From NCBI RefSeq assembly GCF_036370855.1, contig NC_088099.1:137185017-137249016 (forward strand): a stretch of DNA of 64,000 nucleotides, in the 5' to 3' direction. Source of the stretch: Dromaius novaehollandiae. Lineage: Eukaryota > Chordata > Aves > Casuariiformes > Dromaiidae. Below the pieces are notes generated by a model. It was not told the DNA's origin and did not search any database. It worked only from the letters and a program-made list of their open reading frames with translations. The first letter of the stretch is position 1. Every line of letters starts with the position of its first letter. Shown here in pieces: positions 42,216 to 54,490 of the stretch. A program made the position numbers and the translations under genes.

Positions 42216-42490
42216 CTATATAGAGTGCACTGTTTCAGAGGACTATGAGTGCTTACTGAGTGTTGCACTTCAGTGTGTTCATCGTCTCTGTACTGATAAC
42301 CAAACTTCTAATCCCAATGCAAAGTCGTTCCAGTTAAATGGTACAAAAGTGACCTGAGAATTTATAGTACATGCATTTGATCAAGATTGATGCTATCTGT
42401 ATTTTGTCTCAAAGAAAAAACATTTTTTGCAATGAGAAAGAGGAAAAAAGCTTTTATGAAGAAAAAATATGAAAACTATTTTTTTTCCAG

Positions 42491-42637
42491 ACATTCATTG
42501 GATATGAAAGAAGGCAGAAGGACCCTGATGCTTCAGAACCTAAGAGAATCTGACCAGGGTGTAAACCAGCATAGGGCCAGGACAGAGGGGAGGAGACAAG
42601 AGTCACAAGTCTCGCCTCAAATCCTTTGGCGTGCCAA
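42491..42637 (+). pseudogene. PXDNL: PXDNL pseudo-exon: second half of Ig1
   Basis: The acceptor is TTTTTTCCAG ending at 42490 and the donor is GTAAAT at 42638. The frame reads HSLDMKEGRRTLMLQNLRES and continues DQGV, matching the PXDNL Ig1 segment HSLD ... GTLM.RN.RESDQGVYQC. About eight residues between HSLD and TLM are missing compared with the family. The YQC motif carrying the second Ig cysteine reads NQH, so the disulfide is lost. Near the 3' end the homologous frame shifts: the LRY-type exon end is recovered as RLKSFGVP in another frame. The terminal splice phase (1) fits the next exon. The preceding half-exon of Ig1 is not convincingly found. Confidence 0.8.
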
Positions 42638-43062
42638 GTAAATTCTCTCTACTTGTTTGTGTTCGTCTTCATTGTGAAGGCAGAATGTTCTTTGATCTGG
42701 ATACGCAGTATGAACTCATCAACTTTTATTTCGAGAACAAAAAATGTCTATTTGAAGCTTTACCCTTAATGCTAATTTAAGCTATTTATTTTTTTCTTAT
42801 TCATTCATATCCTGAGGTCATGACCCAATTTGGCTTTACTAAAATATGCAATTATGAGATGAGTACCCTTGAAAGAGCACAAAAATTAAGGAACCAGACT
42901 GTGAGAAATGGAGTGTAATAACATTTGTTTTACAATCAGTAGCAGAGAGAAATTAAATCATTTCAGTCGAGGGAGTGCCAAGAACTTAATGGGATGACCA
43001 TGTAGTTTACAAAGGTAATAAACGAAGCCCTCTTCCACTTTGTTTTCCTCCTTTTTCCTTAG

Positions 43063-43331
43063 CCAAACCCATTTTTATTATTCATCCTCAGAAAACAGAA
43101 ATCTTAATTGGCAGCAATGCCACCCTAGAAAGTATGGCTGCAGGCCCCCCTCTGGCCACACACACTGTGGACAAGAGGAAATAGGGAGTCACGATGTGCA
43201 TCTAGCTTCATTGTCACTTCTTCTGGAGGACTTTTTATTCAAAATGTCATGCTGCAGGACCACAGTCAGTTTACCTGCCGTGTTTCATGACCAGGATTCT
43301 TTCCAGGCATCAGCAAATATTATTGTAAGAG
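43063..43331 (+). pseudogene. PXDNL: PXDNL pseudo-exon: Ig2
   Basis: The acceptor ends CCTTAG at 43062; the donor GTAAGT at 43332 is perfect consensus. The first frame reads KPIFIIHPQKTEILIGSNAT, close to the family's Ig2 start. The first core Cys codon is replaced by AGT (Ser) at 43131-43133. The frame meets TAG at 43182-43184. The Trp strand WTRGNRE and GGLFIQNVM then appear one frame over (from 43168), with a second stop TGA at 43288-43290 after QFTCRVS. The exon end QASANIIVR is in the third frame. So all three frames are needed: two shifts and two stops. The final phase-1 G joins the next exon's CT to give Ala, as in the family (IIVQA). Confidence 0.9.
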
Positions 43332-46300
43332 GTAAGTACACTCTGAATATGCTGTCAAGATTTTAACAATTCAAAATCAAAACAGAGCTCTCATGCTGCA
43401 TTTGTTGAAATGGTTTTGCAGCTGCATAACAAAACACATGGATTTTTTTCTGCATTGTTCTGCAATTCCTTCCGTAAAGCAATATATCTAAAGATCAAAC
43501 TCTGCCTCAGATGATACTTGAAAACACCTGAGAAATAAAATGCAGAATTTAATAATTATAAATGAATACATTATAACTATACATAAAAATGTTTTACCCT
43601 TCCATGCTTCATTGATAATCATGTTCTAAATACACTCCTGGTGTACAAAAGCTTGTTATATCAGTGAGGCATTGCATTTAAATAAATGCAGTTTCCCAAC
43701 AGGTTTTGTTGCTAAGCAAAGCCAAGTGAAATTAAGGTAGCACAAATATGGTTTGATGAAGGGAGAGAAAACACCAGAGAGCGCCAGTGTCCGTATTCCT
43801 TTATGCAATTCATTATGAGACCCAAGTAGATAGAACAGGGTGGTAGGTGACACATACGCTTCAGGGTCTTATCTCAAACTACCACTTCTCTCACTGCCAC
43901 TGCTCTCTTTCACTCTGTTTCAACCATCCATTTATACGTTTCTGTCAAAATTGAGAGAGATCCCGAATTCTTATGCTTTTTCCTTTCTATCCTGCAGCCT
44001 ATCAAGAAACTTCGGCTACCACTTGCCATTGGGATGCCTCTCACTAACAGCTGTTAGGGGCCAAACTAGCCTTTCCTGCATAGCAAAGGAAAATTTGGGG
44101 TTGTGCTGGCCAGTGCAAAAGTGAATCTCCACCTGGCTTAAGATTGTCACTTGTCAGGTAATGGTATGCTTGATTTTGGGCAAGGATTCCCATATATCTC
44201 CTTTATTCATTAGTGTTTCTGTGGAGAACAGATTTACTCCCTATTTCTTTTGACTTATTGATTATCACATCTTAAATCTTGTTTCTTTTACAAATAGCAT
44301 TCTCTTCAAGAGAGTTTTGTAATGTAAGTCCCTCCTACATGAGAAGATTGCATCTAGAGTTAATACCCAGCTGATAGCAAGAACATTTATTTATACGATT
44401 CAAATTGACCATTTTCTGGAAAACGTGGAGGCAAAAATAAATTGCAAATTGCATCATCTCTAGGTATAAATGAGTTGCATAACTTTTTCAAATCATCTGA
44501 CTTCAGAAACAATTCATTATTTGGACACACAAATAAGAACAGTGGATGTCCCCTTATTACAATATTTGAAAAAAATGAGAGATGGTTTAGCAAATAGCTC
44601 GGGACAGTTGCTGGAGGGCTTTGCAATCATGAAGGAGACCTTGAACAGTGCATTCTCAGTAGAGACCATACACAGCACCAAGGCAGGGGGAAAACAGCAT
44701 GACCTATGTGGTGCAGACTGCCTAATGATGTGTTTTACACTCGGTGAAACAGTTTTAAGCAATAGTATCATGTGGCTTGATAGCTGAGCTAATGGAATAG
44801 TTTGCATTTCATCAAACTTTCATCAAATGAATGTAGCTCACCTTCCTTCAACCTTCCTATTCCCTCTGCTGTTTCTAGTGATTTTGATCTCTTCTATGAC
44901 TTCTCTTGTCAAAAATTCAATTGTATGATACAATAAAATATTTGTTGTAGATATGATTAAGAAGATCAGCATGAGTGTTATACTTTCTTTAGACAAATTC
45001 AGCTTTGCTTATCAATTTAAAATAGTTTTATAGAGGCTAGCCAATAGCTCCACTGATAAGTGGGTATCAATTTTAAGAAAAAAAGATTAACAATAGTTTT
45101 TTTTGGCTCCTAGAATACTTAAAGGCACTAAGGCCCCCCAAAGCCCTGTATTTTCTATAGCTATAAAAAAATCCTTTAAATTGCAAAACACTTCTAAGTA
45201 TTCTTTAATGAGATATGAGGCAGAACCTTTCTAATAGCTATAATAAGAACTTTACAATGCTGTGTCTGATATCTGTTTTTCTTCCCTCCTGACATGATTT
45301 GCTCTTCCGCCTTTTGAAGTTCTGCTCATGTAGACTATGTCCATGTTTTTAAATTCACACCAAAAGAGGAATCAAGGTCTTTGCTTTTGCAACAGTAGCC
45401 AGCCAGACTGGGAACAAATGCCAATGGGAGAGTTATTACGGACATTGGCAACCAGTAGTGTGTAGCGAGGCAAGCATTTGGTGAGAGGTGGAAGTGGGTC
45501 GGGTTGGGAGGGTAGGGGAGCGATGTGTGCTCCAAGGTGAGAGGGAAAGCACTCAAACAGGAAGAGTTCTAGCACGGAAATATTCAGGGTTTCTATACAC
45601 CTTTTGCCACCAGCAGAGGCCTGTTGACTGCCAGCTGCAATCCTAGCCTTTGCATTTCTTTTGGAAACATAGCATTTCCTAGGGGCTACGTGCATTAACT
45701 TATATTTATTAAATAAAGGAATAAATACAGCTGTATTAGAGTTAGCTTGCTCCCTATAAGTCTGGAGGTTTAGGGAACTGTATTTTTAAATCCTGTGTTA
45801 ATGAGTACCACAGGGAAAATCTGCTCAGTTCATTTAGTTTAAGCCAAATTGGAATCGAAGCAGTTTATTGCTTTATTAATGGCATGTAATTATCTGGCAA
45901 TCAGTGAACTATACATTCAAATTGGCATCAGCAATACAACAGGTAAACAACAATACTAGACACTTACAAAATGTCAATAAATAAGTACAGGTTTCTAAGC
46001 AACCTTTTATAATTAACCTCAAGAAGCTTTAATCTCAGCCACCTAAGCACTGACACACAGAGCTATATGCACGCACCGCCCCCTTCACCACCAGTGTGGG
46101 GGACAAGTGCACCACCCCCTTTTTGGGATTGCAGGTCCCCCTCCGTACACTCCTGTCCTGCTGGAGACGGGGGTGCTCCCTTTTTATGTGCAATCCCCTA
46201 GTGCACGTGCTGGTGAAGACACAGCCCAGGGGTCCACACTGCTGAGGTGTGGGTCCCTACGGGCAGCGCGTTATCCAACTGTTTTGCCAAGGGTGGGCTG

Positions 46301-49300
46301 GGTGAGCATCTGCACAAATCAGAAGTTGCTATATATACTTTTATTTGTTAGGTTATTTAAGTACTGCTTTTTCATTGTGGCCTTTTCATTCATTACTTTA
46401 GCTCTTCTAATGCAGGAAATGCCGACACTTGTTACCATAATGGTAACACAAAAGAGAAATACGTAAGATGACATGAGCTTCTTCAATTGACTTGAAATCA
46501 TCTAGAAGATGCATGCAGAAGGCAAACAGGATTGGTGTCTTTGTGTTTTGTATCTTTTGAAACAACCCTTAATAGGGATTATGTAATAATATTTTGGGGC
46601 AGTGAGTGTGTTTATGTACTCGTTTTGTATTTCCATTAGCGACCTTGGCATAAAAAGCGGAAATATGCTGATGGCAGAATTAGCAATGTGTGATCAGTGT
46701 GAGCTGGATCGGAATAGTGTACAGGACAGCCTTCTGCAGTGCAGACGGGATGAACACCACATCAGGCAATCATACTTAAATTTTTTCAGTGGCAGTGCTC
46801 AGGACAGATACCAAGGTGGACCATGCACCTTTCTTCTCAGTAGAGGTAATTAGTTTTCATGGGTACTACATGAATGTAGAGGTGCTACTTTCAGTATATT
46901 TGCTAGGATTTTCAGAGAAACGAACATAGTCCTATTTTCTACTCCAGTGTGGTATGTAAATGTAGTTTTGGAGACTAACAAAGAAAACTGCCATGGAAAC
47001 TTATCTTTTGGGAATAACCAATGAGAAACAACTCTACGTTTTGAAAGAGTATGAACTGATACCATGCTGCTGCTAGGAAAAAAGCAAATATACTGCTAAC
47101 AAGTATCACAGAAGGGATTTCTACTTGAGACTTAGAAACCTGAAAAGTCATTGTACCTGGTAAGACCTTCCTGGGGCAGCCATGTGCGAGACGGATTCAT
47201 TCAAATTAAGTTAACATTTCATTTTGAATTTCATTGCAAAATGAAGAACAGCAAAAATGGGGTGGGAAAGGAGAAGGAAAAGCGATAAATAATCAAGGAT
47301 GGAAAGGAAAAAAAAAATAACTTACGTATCAGTGCTGGCACAAGAAGTAGCAGTTATACATTGACTTTGAATAACTTCCCAGCCATGGAACAATCAGTTT
47401 CCAAAACAACTCTCATTGTTTCAGTATATATATATTTTGTATAACAGTGGTGGTGTGGGGGAATATTATTAAATATTATTACTTAGTATTCCTGTTGAAG
47501 AGCAGAGGGGGAAAAAAAACAGTTAAAAAGCCTGTGCAGAGAGAAATGTCCTGTACCAAAGCAAAAAAAATTGATTAATAAAACAAAAACTTAACTACTT
47601 CTCCCTGATTTTCTGTTTAGATTTGGAATATCACAAAGGAAAAGGTAATAGTAGTAAAAATATTAGTAAAGATTTGAAAGAGAAAAATAAAAAAGCACCA
47701 AAGGCATGTTTAATCTTCTGTTTCTATTTTTGCTGTATATATTAATGAACTATTTAACCTTGCATAAACTGTAGCCTAGATTATGATTTGAAGGTATCAT
47801 AGGATAGTAATTCATTTCATTATTTTTATTTTCTTATACTTAGTAGAGTCATTCATCTTCACCAGCTGTAATAAACTGTTTTCCTTTTTTCTGGCCTTGT
47901 AGTTTGTAAGGGACGTCCTCTTAGATTTAACCATCTCTTACCCCTTTGCAGTATTATGCCAGGTTAGGTTGGTATTTTTTACACAAAAAATGTTAGTCTT
48001 CATCCCAAATTGTCTAACTTTATATTTCCATCCAAAATAACCTGTATCTAAATTTGAGCTCCTTTGTCTGGATATAAGGAATCCATAGTGTACATATCAC
48101 TGGTAGTATCAGAATGTGAACTGTGGCTTTTCAGCTTTAAAACAGTATGAGTGAAGTCACCGTCTGCTTGTCCTTCAAGATTTGTTACTGTTTCCTTGTT
48201 ACTTTTTATGTTGCAGTGTGTAGTTTTTAATTCGTTGTTAGCTCTATCATTAATCAACCAACTGGTGTGCAAAAAGAAGCTTTGATTTCCAATTAAAACA
48301 AATTGCTTTTTTAAAAGGTGTTATGCTTTTTCATCATTTTAGCAGATGCTTTATCTCTGTGTCCTGATTCTGTGGTATCTTTCTATTTTTCTGCAGTAAC
48401 TGAAGTAAATAACAAAAAATCCCCTTTGTATATTGGCTGAGTCAAGTGATGAATAAAAATGTAAAAGGTTTCCCTCTGAAATGTCTAAAACAGAATGCAA
48501 GGCAAATATGCTATTTTATATGACCTAAAACAATTAACATTGTAAAACAGAACTCATTCCCATTACATGTCTTTACAAAGAATGGCCAGGAGGATATTGT
48601 CTCGACTGATTTTAATTAGGCTACAAACCTCTATTTATGTGATAAGCATTAGTGTTATTTTCTTCTTTAATAACAATTGCCAATGGAAAACTCTTCTTTC
48701 TAATGATGTTATAAATATTTTCAGAGTCAGAGGTTTACTTGTGAGATTTTAAATAAATAAAGGTATGAAAAAGGGAAGTTGTCATGAGGCTATAAATACC
48801 AAACTCTATACTATAAAGGTCATTTCAATTTCTAGCATTCTCCTTTTTGCCAAAAATACTAGCTAGCTAGTAATAAGAAAGAGATGCTAATAATAAATCA
48901 GTTTGGGTTTTAGTCTTTGCTTTTCCCTTTCAATAGTGAGTATTAGATTTTGCACATATTTTATGTAATTTTAATTAATTTTCTAGAACATCGACTGCCA
49001 TAACATCCACTGAAAGGATTGTTGCTTAGGACATTAGAGAAAAATCTTATTACATTTGATGATCTATTGCTTTTACTGAACTGCTCTGACACAAAACTAG
49101 TATCTTTTGTTTGCAATACAATAATTAATGGTAATTCATTTTATGGGTTATCTCTTGTGAGAGAAGAATTCTTAATATTTATTAGTCTCCAGGGAGTTAG
49201 GTCTTTAAAGGCTATCTGAATGTTGCTGTAGGGAATGTTCCTTTTTTGTTCACAGACGTGGGAAACAGGTGTCATTAAAATGTGTTAAAATGTATAAATT

Positions 49301-51454
49301 CAATCTCTGCAGCCATTAACTTGTAAAGATTTTATAGTAGTTGCAGATTTCTAGGGTTATTAAATTTAGTTATTAAATGGTGTCCATTTCATATTGGCAG
49401 AGAAAAAAACAAACGTCAAAATCAGATGAGTAGGTACATCATTACCTTAGGCTTAAAATGCTCTATGAGATTTCAGTATTGTTTTCGAAACCAAATACCA
49501 GGAAATTCAAAGGAATGGTTAGAAGGATTCCCTATTTAAAAGGATTCCACAGGTGTCAAGATGAAATGTGTCGTTTAGGAGTAATCATGACACTGAGCTT
49601 CAAAGATCATCATAAGAGAACAAGAGAAACCTAAAGTAGTTAGAAAAAAATCACAATAGTGTATTCTGGAATCACATTCAGTGAAGTACCTTATTTATAC
49701 AGGTACATTTAGCAGATAAGCACTGAGATACAATAGAGGCTTACCTGTACATGCAGTCAATAAAAATAATGCTGATTTATTGATATGAGGCTTTCAAGAT
49801 GTGCTTAAAGCAGGAACATAAGAACACTTGGATGCATTACATGTGTTCAGGAAGATGATTTAGTGAAATCCTTTTCTAAAAAAAGAAAAAGACTAATCTT
49901 TTCATGGATGACAGAATCATTCTATGCCCATATCTTCTCAAAATAATTTTGATAATACTGACATATTAAAAACTGTCAAGTAAAAGCTGTACTCAATTTC
50001 ATACCTTCTAGACAGCAAGTTGCAGTGATTTGAACTGAACCTAGTCTGAATTGCTTTGAGTTTTGGAAGACTTCTTTCCCATTTGCTGTACTTAAATTTC
50101 TGATTTAGAGGAAGACAAGACATGATTACATATTTCATTTCAGTCCATTTAACCCAAAATAAACATTCATCGTGTGAAGATAAACTGTGGGGGGATGGAC
50201 AAGTAGTAAATTAAAATGTAGTTAAATGCAGGTGTTATGATATATATAATCTCACAATAGGTAAGGTTAACATCACAGATTCAGTGTAAATGTATTTTGG
50301 TTATCCTTTCTCTCTTATGAGTTACAGACAAAATATGGTTTTATAGCACTATAAATAGTGAGGCTTCCAATTCTTTCAAATTCACTAAGACTGGAGAAAT
50401 ATGTTCCAAATAATCTTTTTTTAAAATCATCATTATGGATGTAAGCATGTATACATGTTTATGCATGTGTTTCCTTCTTGAAGTTACCATTTAGATGAGC
50501 GTAAATGTTATAGTGAATGAGGTAATTCATACCCTATTGTCTGAATGGGGTAGAAGAAGGAAGTAAGTTCTTGTGGCGACAGGGGCAGTGTACATAGCAT
50601 GGGAGAGGCATGGTCTCCTTCCTACCTCCTGTCTTCCACTATTGTTCATGCTTTTTTTAATCCATCTATTGATCCTGCACTCCTAAAATGTTCTTTCTTG
50701 TTGCAGAATGATTTTTTTAAAATAACATAGCAGACTAGTTCTACAGCAAAAGAGGAGATGAAAATCAGTTTTTCAAAGCTTCCAGCCCACATTTAATCCC
50801 ATCTGTAGCCAGCCAAGATGCCTCTATTCCTCTGCCTCCCCATTTATTTTTCTGGGACTTTCCTTTCTGGAAAAGCAAGGTTAGCCATCAGCCCTTAGGC
50901 AAGCAGAGAACCTGTATTACATTTGATGAGGACTGACTTTCACCTTTTGTTTTTTTGGCACCTGGAGAACTGGATGTCCTCCATATTCTTTGCCCCCTGC
51001 TATCATGCATCAAAGTTTGGATTTCAGATTGTTTCTTTGTCTGAATTTTGAATGAGCTGATAGAAGAAGTAGATTGTGGTTTTTTTAGAGATGTGATATT
51101 TCTGTGTTTATGGCTGCGGTAAATGCAGGGTTTCTGTATTCTGACAAGAAATGAGAGCTGTCTTGTTTCAGTGAAGCAGTAATAAAGTATCATTGTCCTG
51201 CTCATGTTCTTCCAGGTTTTTAATTTTCTGCCAAAGAATTAGAAATTCTATAAAAAATTCTCTTGGTTTTAATCAGTTTAAAGTTGTTAATACGTCTTTA
51301 TTAATATATGTGTATATAGATGTATATAGTATTGTATTATAGCTCCTATAACTATCATAAATTGCAATATGAAGATCACTTGGAGTAAAGCAGACAAGGT
51401 AAGCCTGGACCATGCTTTCATGTCAGTCCTTTTTTACTTTTTCCTCCCATACAG
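43332..51454 (+). other. Intron of the PXDNL pseudogene
   Basis: An 8.1-kb gap between the Ig2 and Ig3 remnants. It holds a solo-LTR-like insertion (45820-46330) and an exon-like open segment of unknown nature (46640-46845, see findings). Frames at 44470-44787 (+) and 44517-44807 (-) overlap each other and resemble no known protein. Otherwise it is ordinary AT-rich sequence. Confidence 0.65.
45820..46330 (-). mobile_element. Solo LTR-like element (avian ERV type)
   Basis: On the minus strand, a GC-rich upstream part (about 46070-46330 on +) with a TATA-like ATAAAAAGG near 46180-46188 leads into an AT-rich part ending with two closely spaced AATAAA signals (complements of 45872-45877 and 45864-45869). 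This is the U3-R-U5 organisation of a retroviral LTR. No internal viral coding sequence lies next to it, so a recombined solo LTR is likely. Edges and target-site duplication were not identified, so the subclass is open. The 119-codon + strand frame at 46107-46466 is a consequence of the GC-rich part and is not a gene. Confidence 0.5.
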
Positions 51455-51571
51455 CTCTTCCACAGTATTTGATGAGGCCCAAGGACCAGGTTGTAATGGC
51501 AGGACACACAGTGGATTTTCCCTGTGAAGCAGAAGGTGACCCATGACCTGTGATTGCCTGTGCCAAAGCAG
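51455..51571 (+). pseudogene. PXDNL: PXDNL pseudo-exon: first half of Ig3
   Basis: The acceptor CCCATACAG ends at 51454; the donor is GTACGA at 51572. After the split Ala codon the single frame reads [20 protein letters not shown] and then FPCEAEGDP, stop, PVIACAKAG. This matches the family Ig3 start (PQFTVTPKDQVV ... CEA.GNPPPVI.WTK). TGA at 51544-51546 interrupts it, possibly a CGA-to-TGA CpG transition (inference). The invariant Ig Trp is replaced by Cys (TGT). The first Ig Cys is kept. Splice phases on both sides are conserved. Confidence 0.92.
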
Positions 51572-53652
51572 GTACGATCAAATTTACATAAGACCATGTT
51601 CCTAGATTGTACAAAATATAAACAGTAAGAATAATATATGCATATATTATATGTAAAAAAGCAGTCACTTTTATTACTTGACACACTCTTACTGTAGTAC
51701 TGCTTTTAAATATTATAGTTGAGATATCTAAAGAAACTGTATATTTTTGATTTTTCATTTTATTTTCTTAAATATGCAAAGATATGCATGTGCTGAGTGT
51801 GCATGTATTCACATCAGCATCCATAGAATGCTGTCTTGATAGACAATTAACCATTTTATGCATAAAAATCACAGTGTCTGGAATTCTTTCATTGTCTTTC
51901 TTTGTAGAACAATTTTCATTGTCCCATTCAAATTGTTAGTTCAGCTCTGTTATACCACAAAGCACAAAAATATAAAGGGAAAGCACCTTTTTTGTTTTTA
52001 TATAGGACTACTGTTTTATATGCATACATTTAAAAAGTAAAAATGATCTCACAACCCTTGAACTATGCCGCACACATGCCCTTACTCTGTGTCCATAGTT
52101 TGTCACTTCTAGCATTATTGTTTGCCAAAAATCTTATTTTGCTTAGCTTGATGCGTCTTTTGATTTGGCATGCTGAGTGAACACCTTTATTGTACAAAGT
52201 ACAACTTCATTCACTGAGAATATGCATGGTGAACAAAGGATACAACTTGAAATTTTGAGTACAAGGCCACTGCATATAAAACTTGTTTAGAATGAATAGT
52301 GAATTTCTAAAGAAGTGCCTATAAAATAAAATCATATCAGCCATGCAATACTTTGGAGCTGTTTTCTGTGGCTGAACATAAGGGTAACGTGTTTGTAGCT
52401 ATGTAGTGATTCGCACTGTGGATCCCAATCTGCCATTGAAAGCCCTGGGGTTCAGCACCTTAGAATTTGGCCTGGCTAAATAGCAATTACATGATATGGC
52501 AAATTGCTTGATAATTTTAGTTTAAATTAGAGAATAACTCCTGGGGGGATTACTTTTCAGTAGTACTGCTAATTAACAAACAACTTAATACTGCTTGAAG
52601 GTTAGTTCATTGGATCTTGTGATTTTCCAATCCTATGTACTGGAGCCAATCAAAAAATGATTATACATCAAGGCTTAGCTGCTTAGTAAATGACATGGTA
52701 TTTAATTTGTTAACTACATTTTTTGAAGTTCTGCTAACTTTATTCCTTTGTTCCTGGCAGGATTACTTGTAATCTGAATGTAATTCTGGAACAAAAGCTG
52801 GATTTCTGATAGGATCTGATTACAATCTTATAATGAAGATTCTAATTGCTTCCATTAGTCTTTTGAATTGCTACCATGTTTTCAGGTACTTTCTTTACTA
52901 GGGAGACCACTGGGACTCAAGAAACTTGGACACTAGTCACAGATTCTATTTGGTCAAGTATGCAAATGGTCAACTTCCTCTGCCTCTCCTTCTTCCTCTG
53001 TGATAAATAATGGTTCTTTCTTTGTCTAAAACATACTGCATGAATGGAAAGCCCTAAATAAAAGCCCTAAATGATTATGTGATTCTATATCTAGATTCTT
53101 TTTGTTCTCCTTCACCATAGGTGGTGATTTCTCCAAGATGTCATCCAGCAATAAAACCCATCAGCATTAGCAAGTGACAGCTCATTATACCGCAGATACT
53201 GAAGCATGCAGTGCAGAGTGCTTAAAAACCCATCACTTGCAACACAATGTGGTATCTAAAATTAAGCTGTTTAATTTTTTCCAGGGATGAAAATCTGTTT
53301 TAACAATTCACTGGATTGAATGGCCTTTCAATTTCCTCTTTATTGGACTCAATCTTTTTACATAATAAGATCTAATTATGGATTCAAGTTGTTTTGAACC
53401 TGGCATTAACAAGAGTAATCAAAAACTCCATGAGGTGCATGCTAACTTTTTCCTTAATAATGTAGCTAAACTGACCTCTTATTTGCCAAAATAAAATGTA
53501 CTAGAAACGGTGAAAGCAAAAATCTTAGTGTATCAAATAAAGAATTTTGAGGAAGAGGCCTTTTATGTGTAGCCTCCCAAATTATTAAATACAGAATGAT
53601 CTATGAATATAGTTTACCACATTTATTTCTCATTTTTTTTAGTATGTTGTAG
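51572..53652 (+). other. Intron of the PXDNL pseudogene
   Basis: AT-rich sequence between the two halves of Ig3 with nothing else recognised. A segment at 53121-53230 has an acceptor-like CACCATAG and a faint Ig resemblance, but the true second half of Ig3 lies further right (see rejected items). Confidence 0.6.
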
Positions 53653-53799
53653 GAAGCCAACTGCCACACAATGGATGCTACACTGTGGTGCTTACTTGAA
53701 TCTTCCCCATTGCTCATGTGGGCCAGCATGATCATGGCCAGGATATGCCAAGCTATGCGTGTATTGAGGGTGGTGAGAGTGAGTTTGTGCAACTCAAAG
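53653..53799 (+). pseudogene. PXDNL: PXDNL pseudo-exon: second half of Ig3
   Basis: With the acceptor TTGTAG ending at 53652, the phase-1 junction gives G-SQLPHNGCYTVVLT, stop, IFPIAHVGQHDHGQ ... YACI ... FVQLK. It matches the family pattern GGQLP...TV....LRI....QHDQGQYEC....VQLTVK. The stop TGA is at 53697-53699. About three extra residues lie between HGQ and Y. The second Ig Cys is retained. The donor GTAATA at 53800 leaves phase 1, as expected for the next exon. The segment stays in a single frame, so besides the stop only small changes are needed. Confidence 0.82.
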
Positions 53800-53814
53800 G
53801 TAATACAGGAGTTT

Positions 53815-53960
53815 TTTATTCATTAAAACAATAAAGAAATAAATAAATCATTGTTTTCAAAAAATAAAATATTAATTTTATTCATTCATTCTTCATTCAT
53901 CCATCCTCCCGGATTTTTTAAATTTTATTTAATTTATTTTATTTAATAAATTTAATTTAC
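53815..53960. repeat. AT-rich low-complexity stretch
   Basis: AAAT, TTCA and TTTA tetranucleotide-like runs within the intron following the Ig3 remnant. Confidence 0.8.
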
Positions 53961-54406
53961 TATCTGAGCAACCTAGATATATATTGTAGAGATTATCTAC
54001 TGACTTGTCTTGGCCGAGGAGGGGAGAGAAGGCCCTGCTTTCTCTTCAAGCTCCTGTCTTTAATGAGAACAAAGTACTAGAAGGTACTCAAAGGATGTAA
54101 AAAGTGTATCAACTAGGACTTCTAGCAAACCTCTATCCATTCCTAAAATCTGTCTTCAGCTATTACAGTGTTAAACTCTTGCTCTTTCCTGGTCGCTGTT
54201 CTTCTCGCTGTGTCTGTGCCCAAACTCCAAGAGAGGCAATGTGTAGCACCTGACAGAGGCCCATGTTTCCTAACATAAGGAGGGATTCTGACATTTGAGA
54301 ACTGGGGGCAACATGGCTGTCAGCATCCTCAGGCCTGTACGCGAGTAAGGGTTATGATGAAGAGTACCTAACAGCATTTGCTTGGAAGACTATCTCTTTT
54401 TTTGTA

Positions 54407-54490
54407 GAAACCTACAACAATTCAGATTTGAAAAGACCTATGGAGGTCATCTAGTCCAATCCTCCCACTCAAAGCAAGGCCAACTAGGTT
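54407..54490 (-). mobile_element. CR1 LINE 3'-end fragment
   Basis: The stretch GACCTATGGAGGTCATCTAG followed by TCCAATCCTCCCACTCAAAG is the characteristic conserved part of avian CR1 elements, in the orientation that puts the CR1 coding strand on the minus strand. The 5' bulk of the element is missing, as is typical of truncated CR1 copies. This is one of the main reasons for calling the genome avian or at least sauropsid. Confidence 0.85.

Noticed and set aside
42151..42357. 68-codon + strand open frame
   Set aside because: Its first part coincides with an ancient interspersed repeat (42101-42215), and no peroxidasin exon matches it.
44470..44807. Overlapping 105-codon + and 96-codon - frames
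   Set aside because: Opposite-strand frames over the same DNA with no recognisable protein features; inside an intron of the pseudogene.
46107..46466. Longest + strand frame in the window (119 codons)
   Set aside because: It lies largely in the GC-rich part of an LTR-like element on the opposite strand; no domain or family resemblance.
53121..53255. Possible second half of Ig3 directly after a CACCATAG acceptor
   Set aside because: It has a faint match (GGDFSK..., TAHYT..., C-S-A), but 53653-53799 matches the same family segment far better, in one frame and with a phase-1 acceptor.
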